DNA of 24,728 nt from JAITVM01 sp031551135 (GCA_031551135.1 JAVBOA010000059.1:1-24728); one strand, 5' to 3'. Shown: positions 1 through 8,730, numbered from the stretch's first letter. Notes: a model not told the origin generated them from the letters alone. Made by a program: numbers and translations.

Positions 1-973
1 ATTGTCTGCATTTATAAATCAGCCATTCTTTGAAATAGTAGAAATTTTGCTGTGCGATTGCTTTTGACAGATGTTTGTTTTTCATCATTCCGGATACGTT
101 TAAATCCTCTATCGTTATGTACTTTGGCTTGGTTTTCACTAAAATACTTACTACATATCGGATATATTCTTTTCGTTTTCTTGCAAGCTCTTGATGTAAT
201 TTTTGCACTCTAAGTATATTTTTCTCTATATTTGCAGATTTTCTGGTTAGCAGGTTTTCACCTCGCTTTTTTTTATTTTCGTATTTACGGCTTAAACTTC
301 TCTGCTCTCGTTTAAGTCTCTTTTCTAATTTTTTTATTTTCGAAGATTTATTCTTATTTTTAAATATTCTTCCATCACTTACTGTTGCAAATTCCTTTAT
401 TCCTAAATCTATCCCAAATCCAATTTTCTCCGGGTTTGTTTTTTGTGATTTTAATGCTTCATCTGTCAGCACAGAAACATAAAATTTATTGGCTTTTATG
501 GACAGAGTTCCACTTTTAATGATTTTATCCGTAGGTATGTAGCCATATTCTTTCAGCCTTACATAACCAATTGTCGGTATTTGTATTCTATGCCTTTCGC
601 ATTTGATAATGGTTTTTGCATCTGTTTTCACAAAATACATTTTTACATCTTGGTTTCTTTTTTTCTTGAATTTTGGAAAGCCACTTAGACCTTTAAAAAA
701 TCGCTTAAATGCTTGTTCCGCATGCACGATAGATTGCTTTACAGACTTGCTGGATACTTCTTTTATCCATGCCTTGCCAGGGTTATTGTGCAAATAATTA
801 TTATTTAGCCATTTTGAAAAATCATTGGCTGAGACGAAGCGCTTCTCTTTCTCATAGATTTCTTTATTATGAAAAATGTAAAAATTATAAATATATCTAC
901 AAACGCCGATTGTCTTTTTTAGCTTTATTTGTTGGTCTTTTGTCAATTTAATTTCTGTTTTATAGGCTTTCAT
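1..973 (-). CDS. tnpB: TnpB-type RNA-guided endonuclease of an IS200/IS605-family element (3' end beyond window)
   Basis: The frame is open without a stop from ATG at 973 to the window edge (324 codons). It begins MKAYKTEIKLTKDQQ and has the OrfB/TnpB N-terminal helix-turn-helix region, then the RuvC-I motif GIDLGIKEFAT with its catalytic Asp (about residues 187-197), a Lys/Arg-rich coiled segment, and the RuvC-II motif ITIEDLNVSGMMKN with its catalytic Glu (about residues 288-301). RuvC-III, the CxxC zinc ribbon and the element's right end, where the guide (omega) RNA would lie, are past position 1. TnpB proteins are programmable nickases/nucleases that help IS200/IS605 elements persist at their donor site. 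No tnpA lies upstream, so this is either a tnpB-only (IS1341-type) element or one whose tnpA is elsewhere. Ribosome site AGAGG is 10-11 bases before the ATG. Intactness cannot be judged. Confidence 0.93.
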   Translation of the reverse strand, partial: MKAYKTEIKLTKDQQIKLKKTIGVCRYIYNFYIFHNKEIYEKEKRFVSANDFSKWLNNNYLHNNPGKAWIKEVSSKSVKQSIVHAEQAFKRFFKGLSGFPKFKKKRNQDVKMYFVKTDAKTIIKCERHRIQIPTIGYVRLKEYGYIPTDKIIKSGTLSIKANKFYVSVLTDEALKSQKTNPEKIGFGIDLGIKEFATVSDGRIFKNKNKSSKIKKLEKRLKREQRSLSRKYENKKKRGENLLTRKSANIEKNILRVQKLHQELARKRKEYIRYVVSILVKTKPKYITIEDLNVSGMMKNKHLSKAIAQQNFYYFKEWLIYKCRQ

Positions 974-1072
974 TTTTCAATTCCTCTTTGATTTTGTTTT
1001 TATATTTTTTAAGCCCAAAAACTCTGTATGAAAACATATAGATAATGATGACTGAACCTTGTACATTTAATT

Positions 1073-1100
1073 CTTATAGTGCTTGTTTCAATATTTCCAA
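1073..1100 (-). promoter_or_regulatory. Candidate sigma-A promoter of tnpB
   Basis: On the minus strand TTGGAA (1100-1095) and TATAAG (1078-1073) are 16 bases apart, about 100 bases before the tnpB start. This fits a housekeeping promoter, but the region is AT-rich and chance matches are common. The rest of 974-1176 has no other clear feature; the left end of the element must lie in or near it but no terminal hairpin was recognised. Confidence 0.4.
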
Positions 1101-1176
1101 ATATAACGATTCGAAAGCATTTTATATATTTATTCTATACTATTCGATACATTTATATATAATTTTTATTGCAGTT

Positions 1177-1722
1177 TCAATCCTCCTTGTAGATATCATC
1201 AGCGAGATAAGTATTAATCGCCTCTAGATAATGAACTAAAAACTTTGATTTGTTCTGAATTAAATATTTTTTTTCGAAGGCTGAATACGGAATAGATTTT
1301 CGGCCTCCGGTTTGGGATTTTTGCCAATATTCATTTAATATTTCAAACGGCAGAAAATAATATTCCTTGTACCGCTGAAAATAGACCAATAAAAAAGCTA
1401 TTCCTTTTTGATTCATAAAGGCCTCCATAAACTCAATCTGATGTTTATGTATATTTTGCAAAGGCAAAGAAGCCCTAGTGGTTTCTTTTGCGTCAAAACA
1501 AACGGGTATGCCCTGCACCGCACCAATATAATCCACCGTGGATTTTTGTTCAAAATAAGCGAGGTCAATCGTTCGGTTTTCGTTATTCAAAGAAACCGGC
1601 GTTATCGGCGTTGGGATTTTATGTATAACAGCCAGCCCGGTAAAAAAATAATTTTCATTTGTAGAATTAATCAGTTCTTCCAGTGCGCTTCCCCTAAGCC
1701 CTCTTTTATTCCAATATCCCAT
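1177..1722 (-). CDS. recU: Holliday junction resolvase RecU
   Basis: The 181-residue protein matches RecU, the Firmicute resolvase that cleaves four-way junctions in recombination and chromosome segregation. Visible family blocks are NKRGLRGSALEELINSTN at the N-terminus, the AVIHKIPTPITPV strand, the nuclease core STVDYIGAVQGIPVCFDAKET (Asp, then D-A-K-E with the metal-binding acid and catalytic Lys; residues about 60-80), and LPLQNIHKHQIEFM after it. The length is slightly below the roughly 200 residues of the Bacillus protein, mainly from a short N-terminus. It starts at ATG 1722 with GGAG 14 bases upstream, 29 bases after queG ends. In Bacillus recU sits next to a penicillin-binding protein gene; that partner is absent here. 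Confidence 0.93.
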   Translation of the reverse strand: MGYWNKRGLRGSALEELINSTNENYFFTGLAVIHKIPTPITPVSLNNENRTIDLAYFEQKSTVDYIGAVQGIPVCFDAKETTRASLPLQNIHKHQIEFMEAFMNQKGIAFLLVYFQRYKEYYFLPFEILNEYWQKSQTGGRKSIPYSAFEKKYLIQNKSKFLVHYLEAINTYLADDIYKED

Positions 1723-1751
1723 ATTTTTATTTTCTCCTAAAATCTATCTGT

Positions 1752-2639
1752 CTAAACCATTTTTGAGTAATTTTTTTCCGCAATTCCGGCATTTCGTGTA
1801 ATTGTATTTCTGCCGCGCCAAAATAACGCCGAGTCGCCGTAAATATCTTTAAACTCTTTGTTTGTCAAGAATTTCAAATTTTCCAATTTCGGCAAAATAC
1901 TGTCTATGTCATTCAATTCAGAGATATATTTTCCGATATTTTTCGGACAAGAGCTTTGACAGATATCACAGCCATAAATTGAATTAGCCATCAAATTTTG
2001 CATTTCCTCCGGAACTTCCTCTTTTGATTGCGTTAAATAAGAAACACATTTAAACGGATCTAAATCAAAGGCTTTCAATGCCGACGACGGGCAGGCGTTT
2101 ATACAAATATTGCAGTCACCGCAAATATCATTATAATATTTTTCATCAAAGGACGGCGTTAATTCAATATCAATAAGCGCATAGCCCAAAAAAACAAAGG
2201 ATCCGAATTTTTCGGTTATCAAACAGCAATTTTTTCCTTGATACCCGATTCCGGCTTTTTTAGCCAATTCACGCTCGATAAGCTCAGAGCTGTCCACATA
2301 AATTTTATATTCTATTTCTTTAATTTTATTTAGCTCATACATTAATTCTTCCAAAAGATTTTTCACGAGTACATGATAATCTTTTCCGACTGCCGAAAGG
2401 GAAATTCTGCCTCTTTTTTCGTTATCATTTGTAAAATTTATTTTTTTTCCGTATGGAACAGCTATAACAATAATCGATTTACATTTTTCAAAAACTGCCG
2501 TTGGATTAAGTCTATCAGATAAATCCCTGTTTACAAAAGGAATTTTTTTTTGGATACCGCAATTCAAAATGCCATTATCACAAATTCCAATTAAGATATT
2601 TTTATTTTTCTCAAATTCCTTAATTTTTTCTTCAATCAT
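1752..2639 (-). CDS. queG: Epoxyqueuosine reductase QueG (short form)
   Basis: This is a cobalamin- and 4Fe-4S-dependent enzyme that reduces epoxyqueuosine to queuosine in the tRNA anticodon wobble position. The sequence has the active-site Asp region VDSSELIERELAKKAGIGYQ (Asp116), the GKNCCLI segment, a first cluster motif C173-x2-C-x2-C-x3-CP, an isolated Cys198, and a second motif C224-x2-C-x3-CP. These together supply the ligands of two 4Fe-4S clusters. At 295 residues it is shorter than the 370-390 residue E. coli and Bacillus proteins because it stops about 60 residues after the last cluster and lacks the C-terminal HEAT-like part. Short forms are common in Clostridia. Start ATG 2639 is preceded by AGAGGTG. 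No other queuosine gene lies in the window. Confidence 0.9.
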   Translation of the reverse strand: MIEEKIKEFEKNKNILIGICDNGILNCGIQKKIPFVNRDLSDRLNPTAVFEKCKSIIVIAVPYGKKINFTNDNEKRGRISLSAVGKDYHVLVKNLLEELMYELNKIKEIEYKIYVDSSELIERELAKKAGIGYQGKNCCLITEKFGSFVFLGYALIDIELTPSFDEKYYNDICGDCNICINACPSSALKAFDLDPFKCVSYLTQSKEEVPEEMQNLMANSIYGCDICQSSCPKNIGKYISELNDIDSILPKLENLKFLTNKEFKDIYGDSALFWRGRNTITRNAGIAEKNYSKMV

Positions 2640-2672
2640 TTTTTCACCTCTACAAAAGTCGGCCGAATATCA

Positions 2673-2703
2673 CAAAAGCTGTTATACAAAAAATATAACA
2701 GCT
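2673..2703 (-). terminator. Hairpin after the nucleotidyltransferase gene, probable intrinsic terminator
   Basis: Perfect 10-bp arms AGCTGTTATA / TATAACAGCT surround a 7-base loop, followed on the minus strand by TTTT. It lies between the nucleotidyltransferase stop and the queG start. The U run is short, so it could be partial attenuation and not a full stop. Confidence 0.55.
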
Positions 2704-2711
2704 CACAAAAT

Positions 2712-3452
2712 TTAATTTTGATTGAGTTTTTTTACAATCTCGTTTACTTCACGGTAAGACTCCGGCGTTCCGATATCAAAACAATCCCCATTCATTCGGT
2801 AGGCATGAACAGGTTTTATTTTATAAAGCCACTGCACGAAAAATCCCGGCGCGTCTTTATTATTTCCCGAATCAAGATATTCTTTGAACAAAGGAACGGT
2901 ATCTTTTTTATAAATATAAGTCGCAAACGCCGCCAAATCCGATTTCGGTTCTTTTGGCTTCTCCTCTAAATCGATAACTTTTGAATTTTCATCCAAAAGC
3001 GCGATTGCATAACGTTTTCTGTCTTCATAATCTTCGATGGTTTTTACACAGATACAATCCTTGTCCTGAGATTTGAAATAGTTATAATAATCATTCAGTT
3101 GATATGTAAAATAATTATCTCCCGCTATAACCATAATTTCTTCATCAATATCACAGCTTTTCACGGCGAAATAAATATCGCCGATTGCACCCAGACGGTT
3201 TTCTTCGTTAGTCGAATTATCGTTCAAAACCCGAATCGGGATTTTATTTTCATATTTCCAATCAACAAAATGCTGATAAAATTTATCATTTGACACAATA
3301 ATAATTTCGTTTACATCTTCAATTCTATTTACTTGCTCGACGATATAGTCTAAAATTGGTTTTCCGTCCAGCTCCAAAAGAGCTTTCGGCATATTTTCTG
3401 TTAACGGGTAAAGTCTCGTCGCGTATCCCGCTACTAAAATGATCGCTTTCAT
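2712..3452 (-). CDS. Sugar-1-phosphate-type nucleotidyltransferase family protein
   Basis: This 246-residue NTP_transferase fold enzyme joins an NTP to a phosphorylated sugar or alcohol, giving an activated nucleotide and pyrophosphate. The N-terminal signature is MKAIILVAGYATRLYPLT (the usual GGxGTRLxPLT with AGYATRL), followed by PKALLELDGKPILDYIV, an AGDNYF motif holding the metal-binding Asp (about residue 109), EEKP near residue 163 and FDIGTPESYREV at the C-terminus. It lacks a second domain, so it resembles RmlA or LicC-type single-domain enzymes; the substrate cannot be read from sequence. An in-frame ATG at 3560 would add 36 residues, but those come from the mobile repeat at 3502-3614. 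AGGGG, 7 bases before ATG 3452, fixes the start. Confidence 0.85.
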   Translation of the reverse strand: MKAIILVAGYATRLYPLTENMPKALLELDGKPILDYIVEQVNRIEDVNEIIIVSNDKFYQHFVDWKYENKIPIRVLNDNSTNEENRLGAIGDIYFAVKSCDIDEEIMVIAGDNYFTYQLNDYYNYFKSQDKDCICVKTIEDYEDRKRYAIALLDENSKVIDLEEKPKEPKSDLAAFATYIYKKDTVPLFKEYLDSGNNKDAPGFFVQWLYKIKPVHAYRMNGDCFDIGTPESYREVNEIVKKLNQN

Positions 3453-3501
3453 GTATTTTCCCCTTTTTCTTAACAAAATTTGAAAACTAAAGTTGTATTT
3501 A

Positions 3502-3614
3502 ATACTATTTTCATTTTGATAAGTAGAAAAAAATTTTTCACAGCGGAGCGTTTCGCTCAATGTTTCTAGCGCGAAATAAAATATTTTTTCTATCCTTAAT
3601 ATTGAAAATGGTAT
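3502..3614 (+). mobile_element. MITE-like palindromic element, copy 1 (113 bp)
   Basis: The ends are ATACTATTTTCATT on the left and a one-mismatch inverse on the right (AATATTGAAAATGGTAT region). The element has A-T-rich inner arms and a central hairpin TTTCGC / GCGAAA. It has the same length and orientation as the copy at 11808-11920. Terminal TA dinucleotides suggest TA target duplication, as in IS630/Tc1-type elements (inference). It lies between the pseudouridine synthase stop and the nucleotidyltransferase start. Its centre and right end have diverged from the other two copies, so it is probably older. Confidence 0.85.
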
Positions 3615-3624
3615 AAGTTTTCAA
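3596..3624 (-). promoter_or_regulatory. Possible hybrid promoter across the MITE edge
   Basis: On the minus strand TTGAAA (3624-3619, overlapping the pseudouridine synthase stop) is 17 bases from TATTAA (3601-3596, inside the repeat). If used, it would drive the nucleotidyltransferase gene with a -10 supplied by the element. The -10 is weak. Confidence 0.25.
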
Positions 3625-4586
3625 AGCTTGCCTACATATTTTAACGCGAATTCAAAATCTCTTGGCAGAGTTGATGTAAATTTTTTATTATTCAGATATT
3701 CTAAATTTCCGGACATTTGGCTAAAAATAATTTCCCCTGCGTGCAAAAGCTGACGCTTCACTATTTTTTCAAAAATCCGGTTAATTTTTTCGTCGCCGTA
3801 TTTTCTATCGCCGACGATAGGGTTGCCTATACTTTTTAAATGTAATCTAATTTGATGGGATTTTCCCGTAACTAAATTAATTCTCAAAAGCGTATAATTA
3901 TTATAATTTGATATTGGTTCGATTATCGTGACAATCTCATTATCGTTTCCCGAGCCTTGTAATAAAAATGCTGTATTCGAATCTGAGTCTTTATAATATG
4001 AAGTTTGGATTGTTTTGTTTTCTTTAACGACTCCGCTGACTAAAGCGAAATAATATTTCGATATTTTTCTATCGGAAATAGCTCTGTTAATTTCCTGCAC
4101 CGCCGCTAAATTTTTCCCGCAAATAACAATCCCTGTCGTATTTCTATCGAGCCTGTTGCAAAGTGCGGGTGTGAATACAGAATTTTTTGACAAATCAAAT
4201 TCATTTTTTTCGTGGAGATAAAAAAGTATTCTGTCTATTAATGAGTCTTTGTCGTTTTTGGATTCCGGGTGAGATAAAAGATTTTGTTCTTTATTTATGA
4301 TTAGAATATTACTGTCTTCGTAAATAATTTCGAGATGTTTTGGTCTATTCAATTTCAAAATTTTTTCGGATTTAAAGCTGTCCAAAGTTTCTTCGGAAAT
4401 ATAAAAGCTTAAAACATCAGAGGGCTGAAGAATTTCGTTGCCCTCTGCTTTTTTATTGTTAAGCTTAATTCGCTTTTTCCTGAGCATTTTATAAATAAAA
4501 GCTTTTGATGATTGATTCAGATATTTCAACAGAAATTTATCCAAACGTTGGTTAGCGTTTTCGGCATTTATAACTAAATTTTTCAT
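3621..4586 (-). CDS. RluA-family rRNA pseudouridine synthase (RluC/RluD type)
   Basis: It converts uridine to pseudouridine in structured RNA, most likely 23S rRNA. An N-terminal S4-type RNA-binding domain (about residues 10-60, QRLDKFLLKYL onward) is followed by the catalytic domain. The active-site motif is NRLDRNTTG at 144-152 with catalytic Asp147; most relatives have HRLDxxTSG, and Asn in place of His is frequent in Firmicute members. GKSHQIRLHL and GNPIVGDRKYG are the other family blocks. Length is 321 residues, normal for the family. The start is 16 bases after prfB ends, so the two are probably cotranscribed. The exact target uridine and the RluC-versus-RluD choice cannot be decided here. 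Confidence 0.9.
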   Translation of the reverse strand: MKNLVINAENANQRLDKFLLKYLNQSSKAFIYKMLRKKRIKLNNKKAEGNEILQPSDVLSFYISEETLDSFKSEKILKLNRPKHLEIIYEDSNILIINKEQNLLSHPESKNDKDSLIDRILFYLHEKNEFDLSKNSVFTPALCNRLDRNTTGIVICGKNLAAVQEINRAISDRKISKYYFALVSGVVKENKTIQTSYYKDSDSNTAFLLQGSGNDNEIVTIIEPISNYNNYTLLRINLVTGKSHQIRLHLKSIGNPIVGDRKYGDEKINRIFEKIVKRQLLHAGEIIFSQMSGNLEYLNNKKFTSTLPRDFEFALKYVGKL

Positions 4587-4602
4587 TTGCCCTCCGTCTA
4601 TA

Positions 4603-5707
4603 TCAACTAATCAACCAATTAAAATAAGAATTTATAAAAGGAATAATATTTCCGTCCATAACCGAATTTATATTCCCGACTTCGGTATCCGTTCTATGAT
4701 CTTTTACAAGATTATACGGATGAAAAACATAAGACCGAATTTGACTTCCCCAGCCGATTTCTTTTACTTCGCCGCGAATCCCCTGCAATTTTTCCAATTG
4801 CTCAGTCTGCATTTTTTCGAAAAGTTTAGCGCGAAGCATTTTCATGGCACGGTCTTTATTTTTATGCTGAGAGCGTTCATTTTGGCATTGAACAACGATT
4901 CCGCTAGGCAAATGAGTTATTCGGATTGCGGATTCGGTTTTATTAACATGCTGTCCACCGGCACCGCCCGACCTATAAGTATCGATTCTTAAATCTTCTT
5001 CTTTAATGTCGACAACGATATTATCATCAATTTCCGGCATAACATCGCACGAAGCAAATGAAGTGTGCCGTCTGCCCGACGAATCAAAAGGCGAGATTCT
5101 TACCAATCTATGTACGCCTTTTTCTGATTTCAAATAGCCGAAAGCATTTTCGCCGTTTACTTGAAACGTAACCGATTTTATACCGGCTTCGTCACCATCA
5201 ATATAATCCAAAACCTCAACATTGAAATTCATTTTTTCGCAGAACCGGGTATACATTCTAAAAAGCATACTCACCCAGTCACAAGCCTCTGTTCCGCCTG
5301 CGCCTGCGTGCAGCGAAAGTATTGCGTTGTTTTTGTCGAACTCTCCGCTAAACAAAGTCGCAATTCTTAATTCCTCGTATATTTTCGAGAAATCATTAAA
5401 TTCGGATTTTGCTTCCGAATATACGCTGTCATCCGATTCCTCCAGACCCATTTCGATTAAAGTTGCAATATCGTCATATCTGGATCTAAGATTGTTATAA
5501 TTCTCGATTTTAGTTTTATAGGTTTTTATTTCCTGCATTATCTTTTGCGTTTTTTCATTATCCGACCAAATTTCGGGATTTAATAAATCTTTTTCTAAAG
5601 CTTCAACATTTTTTTCTGCTGTAGCGATGTCAAAGAGAGTTCCCCATTTCGGTGATTTTCTTCTTAAAAGGCAAAAGCTCAAGTTTTAATTGTTCAAGTT
5701 CCAGCAC
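4603..5707 (-). CDS. prfB: Peptide chain release factor 2, with programmed +1 frameshift
   Basis: RF2 reads UGA and UAA and triggers peptide release at the ribosome. Translation begins at GTG 5707 (AAGGAG lies 10 bases upstream, overlapping the secA stop) and reads 25 codons, ending MGNSL, to an in-frame TGA at 5632-5630. A +1 shift at CTT-TGA-C then continues DIATAEKNVEALEK for 342 residues, giving about 367 in total, close to the 365 of E. coli RF2. Downstream motifs are the anticodon-mimic tripeptide SPF (in ISPFDSSGRR) and the peptidyl-transferase motif GGQ (in RSGGAGGQHVNK). The unshifted reading from an ATG at 5682 would give a false N-terminus. The gene is six bases after secA, as in other Firmicutes. 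Confidence 0.95.
5629..5650 (-). promoter_or_regulatory. RF2 autoregulatory frameshift site
   Basis: On the minus strand GAAATGGGGAACTCT precedes the slippery CTT TGA C. When RF2 is scarce the ribosome pauses at UGA and slips +1 from CUU to UUU, which restores RF2 synthesis. The internal GGGG is the likely Shine-Dalgarno-like stimulator. It sits slightly further upstream than in the E. coli site. Confidence 0.92.
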
Positions 5708-5713
5708 TTTTAT

Positions 5714-8299
5714 TTAGCTCCTTCCGCAGCATTGCTTGTATTTTTTGCCGCTTCCGCAAGGACAAGGGTCATTTCTTCCGACTTTTGAATCTTTGCGCTT
5801 AACCGGACCTTTTTTTGCAGAATCGTCTTTGTTTGTAAATATCTCCTTGGCTACTTTTTCACGCTTAGGATCTTCTTCTTTGTTTTCGGTTACAATACGA
5901 ACGTTAAGTAAATTTTTAATTGTATCGTTTTGAATATTCGCCGATAATTCGTCAAACATATCATATGAAATAAAACGGTATTCCAAAAGCGGATCACGTT
6001 GGGCATACGCACGCAAAGTTATACCTTGGCGCATTTGGTCCATATCATCAATATGATCCATCCATTTTTGGTCAATAACTCTAAGCATAATAACACGCTC
6101 TATTTCACGCATACGCTCAAGCTCTATTTCTTTTTCCTTAGCTTCGTAGAATTTAATAGCTCGCTCATTTAGGTATTCTATCATTTTTTCTTTGTTCGCG
6201 CCAGCTTTTTGCTCATCATTATACAAAAGCGGATATTCATGGAAATAAGGCAATAAAAATTCGTTAAGCCCGTTAAAATCCCAATTTTTCGGTTCTTCGA
6301 TACCTTCTGTATAAGTATTTACCGAACGCTCCATAATCTTGCCAATCATCGAAAGCATATTTTCGCGCAAATCCTCTCCGTTCAGGACCTTGAGTCTTTC
6401 GCCGTAAATAATCTCACGCTGGTCATTCATAACTTGGTCGTATTCGAGCAAATGTTTACGAGTGCTGAAGTTATTGCCCTCTACTTTTTTCTGAGCGTTT
6501 TCGATGGCTTTTGTGAGCATTCTATTTTCGATAGGGTCATCTTCCTGCAATCCGAGAGCTTCAACGACTTTTATTGTACGTTCGGAACCGAAAATACGCA
6601 TTAAATCGTCTTCCAGCGAAATATAAAAACGCGATTCGCCGGGGTCGCCTTGACGGCCGGAACGCCCACGAAGCTGATTATCAATACGCCTTGATTCATG
6701 ACGCTCTGTACCTACGATTTTCAGTCCTCCGAGAGCCTTAACGCCTTCTTCCAATTTAATGTCGGTACCACGACCGGCCATATTTGTGGCTATCGTAATA
6801 GCTCCGAGATTTCCGGCATCTGCAACGATTTCCGCTTCTTGCTCATGGTATTTCGCATTCAAAACATTATGCGGTATGCCTTCTTTTTTAAGCATTTCGC
6901 TTAAAAGCTCAGACTTTTCTATGCTGATTGTACCAACCAAAACCGGTTGTTTTTTTGCATACGATTCCGCTACATCACGAACAACAGCTCTAAATTTAGC
7001 GGCTTCGGTTTTGTATACAATATCCGGATGGTCATCACGAACAACAGGCATATTTGTCGGAATCACAACAACGTCCATTCCGTAAATTTCCCTAAACTCG
7101 CTTTCTTCGGTTTGAGCAGTTCCGGTCATACCGGATTTTTTCTTATATTTATTAAAGAAATTCTGGAAAGTAATTGTCGCAAGGGTTTTACTTTCACGAT
7201 TTACTTTTACATTTTCTTTTGCTTCTATTGCTTGATGAAGTCCGTCGGAATATCTTCTGCCGGGCATAAGACGGCCGGTAAATTCATCGACAATTATAAT
7301 TTCGTCGTTTTGCACAACATAATCGACATCGAGAGCCATATTAAAATTCGCTTTTAATGCGTTGTTTATATGGTGCATAATCTGCATATTTTCGGGATCG
7401 GAAAGGTTTTCAACAGCAAAAAATCTTTCGGCTTTTTTAACGCCTTCTTGAGTCAAGCTTACGGTTTTGCCTTTTTCGTCTACAACAAAATCGCCTTCTT
7501 CTTGAATTTCAGCTCTTGTTATTGCGTTCAAAGCCTCATCTTCATTTAGAATCCGTCCTTTTACTAAAGTGCGCACAAAAGTATTGGCTACTTTATAAAG
7601 TTCAGTCGATTTTGTACCCATTCCGGAAATTATGAGCGGCGTTCTTGCCTCGTCAATCAAAACAGAGTCAACCTCGTCGATAATTGCGTAATTCAAGCCG
7701 CGCTGCTGAACCATATCTTCCTTATAAACAACCATATTATCTCTAAGGTAGTCAAAGCCAAGTTCATTGTTTGTCGCATAAGTAATATCACATGCATAAG
7801 CGGCCTGTCTTTCGGCATTGCTCATGTCGTTTAAAATAACTCCGACTGTCATGCCCAAAAATTGATGAATTTGCCCCATCCATTCAGAGTCACGTCTCGC
7901 CAAATAATCATTGACTGTTACAATATGCACACCTCGTTCCAAAAGTGCGTTCAAATAGGCCGGAAGCGTGGAAACCAAAGTTTTACCTTCACCGGTTCTC
8001 ATTTCAGAAATTCTGCCCTGATGCAAAACAATACCGCCCAAAAGCTGTACATCAAAATGGCGCATATTCAAAGCCCGCTTACCGGCTTCTCTTACAAGCG
8101 CAAAAGCTTCTGGCAGGATATCGTCCAAAGTCTCACCGTTTTTCAAACGTTCCTTAAACTCTAAGGTTTTATTTTTCATTTGCTCGTCAGAAAGATTTTT
8201 CATTTCATCTTCAAGTTTATTAATTTTATCGACTATTGGTTTTAAGCGGCGAATTTCTTTTTCGCTGTAATTACCAAATATCTTTTCTAAAAATCCCAT
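5714..8299 (-). CDS. secA: Preprotein translocase ATPase SecA
   Basis: SecA is the cytoplasmic ATPase that pushes secretory proteins through SecYEG. The 861-residue product has Walker A MRTGEGKT at 100-107, the DEAD-like box DEVD at 208-211 followed by SVLIDEARTPLIISG, the PPXD region, the second nucleotide-binding fold (AGRGTDIKL, and QLRGRSGRQGDPG with its arginine fingers), the scaffold and wing regions, and a C-terminal zinc domain GRNDPCPCGSGKKYKQCCG. Length is normal (Bacillus 841). The start is ATG 8299 with GAGGTG upstream. It leads directly into prfB. I see no second SecA and no accessory Sec genes in the window. Confidence 0.98.
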   Translation of the reverse strand: MGFLEKIFGNYSEKEIRRLKPIVDKINKLEDEMKNLSDEQMKNKTLEFKERLKNGETLDDILPEAFALVREAGKRALNMRHFDVQLLGGIVLHQGRISEMRTGEGKTLVSTLPAYLNALLERGVHIVTVNDYLARRDSEWMGQIHQFLGMTVGVILNDMSNAERQAAYACDITYATNNELGFDYLRDNMVVYKEDMVQQRGLNYAIIDEVDSVLIDEARTPLIISGMGTKSTELYKVANTFVRTLVKGRILNEDEALNAITRAEIQEEGDFVVDEKGKTVSLTQEGVKKAERFFAVENLSDPENMQIMHHINNALKANFNMALDVDYVVQNDEIIIVDEFTGRLMPGRRYSDGLHQAIEAKENVKVNRESKTLATITFQNFFNKYKKKSGMTGTAQTEESEFREIYGMDVVVIPTNMPVVRDDHPDIVYKTEAAKFRAVVRDVAESYAKKQPVLVGTISIEKSELLSEMLKKEGIPHNVLNAKYHEQEAEIVADAGNLGAITIATNMAGRGTDIKLEEGVKALGGLKIVGTERHESRRIDNQLRGRSGRQGDPGESRFYISLEDDLMRIFGSERTIKVVEALGLQEDDPIENRMLTKAIENAQKKVEGNNFSTRKHLLEYDQVMNDQREIIYGERLKVLNGEDLRENMLSMIGKIMERSVNTYTEGIEEPKNWDFNGLNEFLLPYFHEYPLLYNDEQKAGANKEKMIEYLNERAIKFYEAKEKEIELERMREIERVIMLRVIDQKWMDHIDDMDQMRQGITLRAYAQRDPLLEYRFISYDMFDELSANIQNDTIKNLLNVRIVTENKEEDPKREKVAKEIFTNKDDSAKKGPVKRKDSKVGRNDPCPCGSGKKYKQCCGRS

Positions 8300-8626
8300 T
8301 AATTACACCTCTTAACAAGTCATGCTTATTCTGCATTTCTTCAAAACATTGCCTTATATTTATCCATGCGGAAAATGTCCAGTATATAAAATTCCGTTTA
8401 TCAAAAAAATATCTCGCAGGATAAGCAAAATTTTGTTTTATTCAAAAATAAATCAACATAAGTGATTTTATATAGTTTATCAGATGTTAAAAGCTATATG
8501 CAACTTATATTGTATTATAATTTTACAAATTTGTAATTACCACTTTGTTACAAAAACCTTTTTTTAATAATTTTTTACATCCATTGATTATAAATTTATT
8601 TGGGCAAATAGTAAAGCATAGCTTTT

Positions 8627-8655
8627 ATACTATAGCATTTTAAAGGATAGAAATA
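8627..8655 (-). repeat. Degenerate single end of the 113-bp MITE-like repeat
   Basis: The plus strand reads ATACTAT, then CATTTTAAAGGATAGAAA, which resembles the inverted right end of the full copies (ATACTATTTTCATT then ATTAAGGATAGAAA) with one deletion and a few changes. No partner end is found nearby. It could be coincidence in AT-rich DNA. Confidence 0.4.
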
Positions 8656-8662
8656 ATATTAT

Positions 8663-8686
8663 TTTATATTTATATTTATATTTATA
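8663..8686. repeat. Tandem hexamer repeat, (TTTATA)x4
   Basis: Four perfect consecutive copies of TTTATA. No function can be assigned; such tracts can vary in copy number by slippage and it lies far (about 370 bases) before secA. Confidence 0.85.
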
Positions 8687-8730
8687 ATCGACATAATTCG
8701 GTAGATAATGAATCTTCTGAAAAAAGATAT

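Noticed and set aside
1408..1740. Plus-strand ORF over recU
   Set aside because: It is an antisense shadow of a strongly supported gene with no ribosome site or recognisable protein.
3453..3560. N-terminal extension of the nucleotidyltransferase
   Set aside because: The extra 36 codons come mostly from the mobile repeat and show no similarity to the family. The ribosome site supports ATG 3452.
8663..8686. CRISPR-like repetition
   Set aside because: Units are six bases with no spacers. It is a simple tandem repeat.
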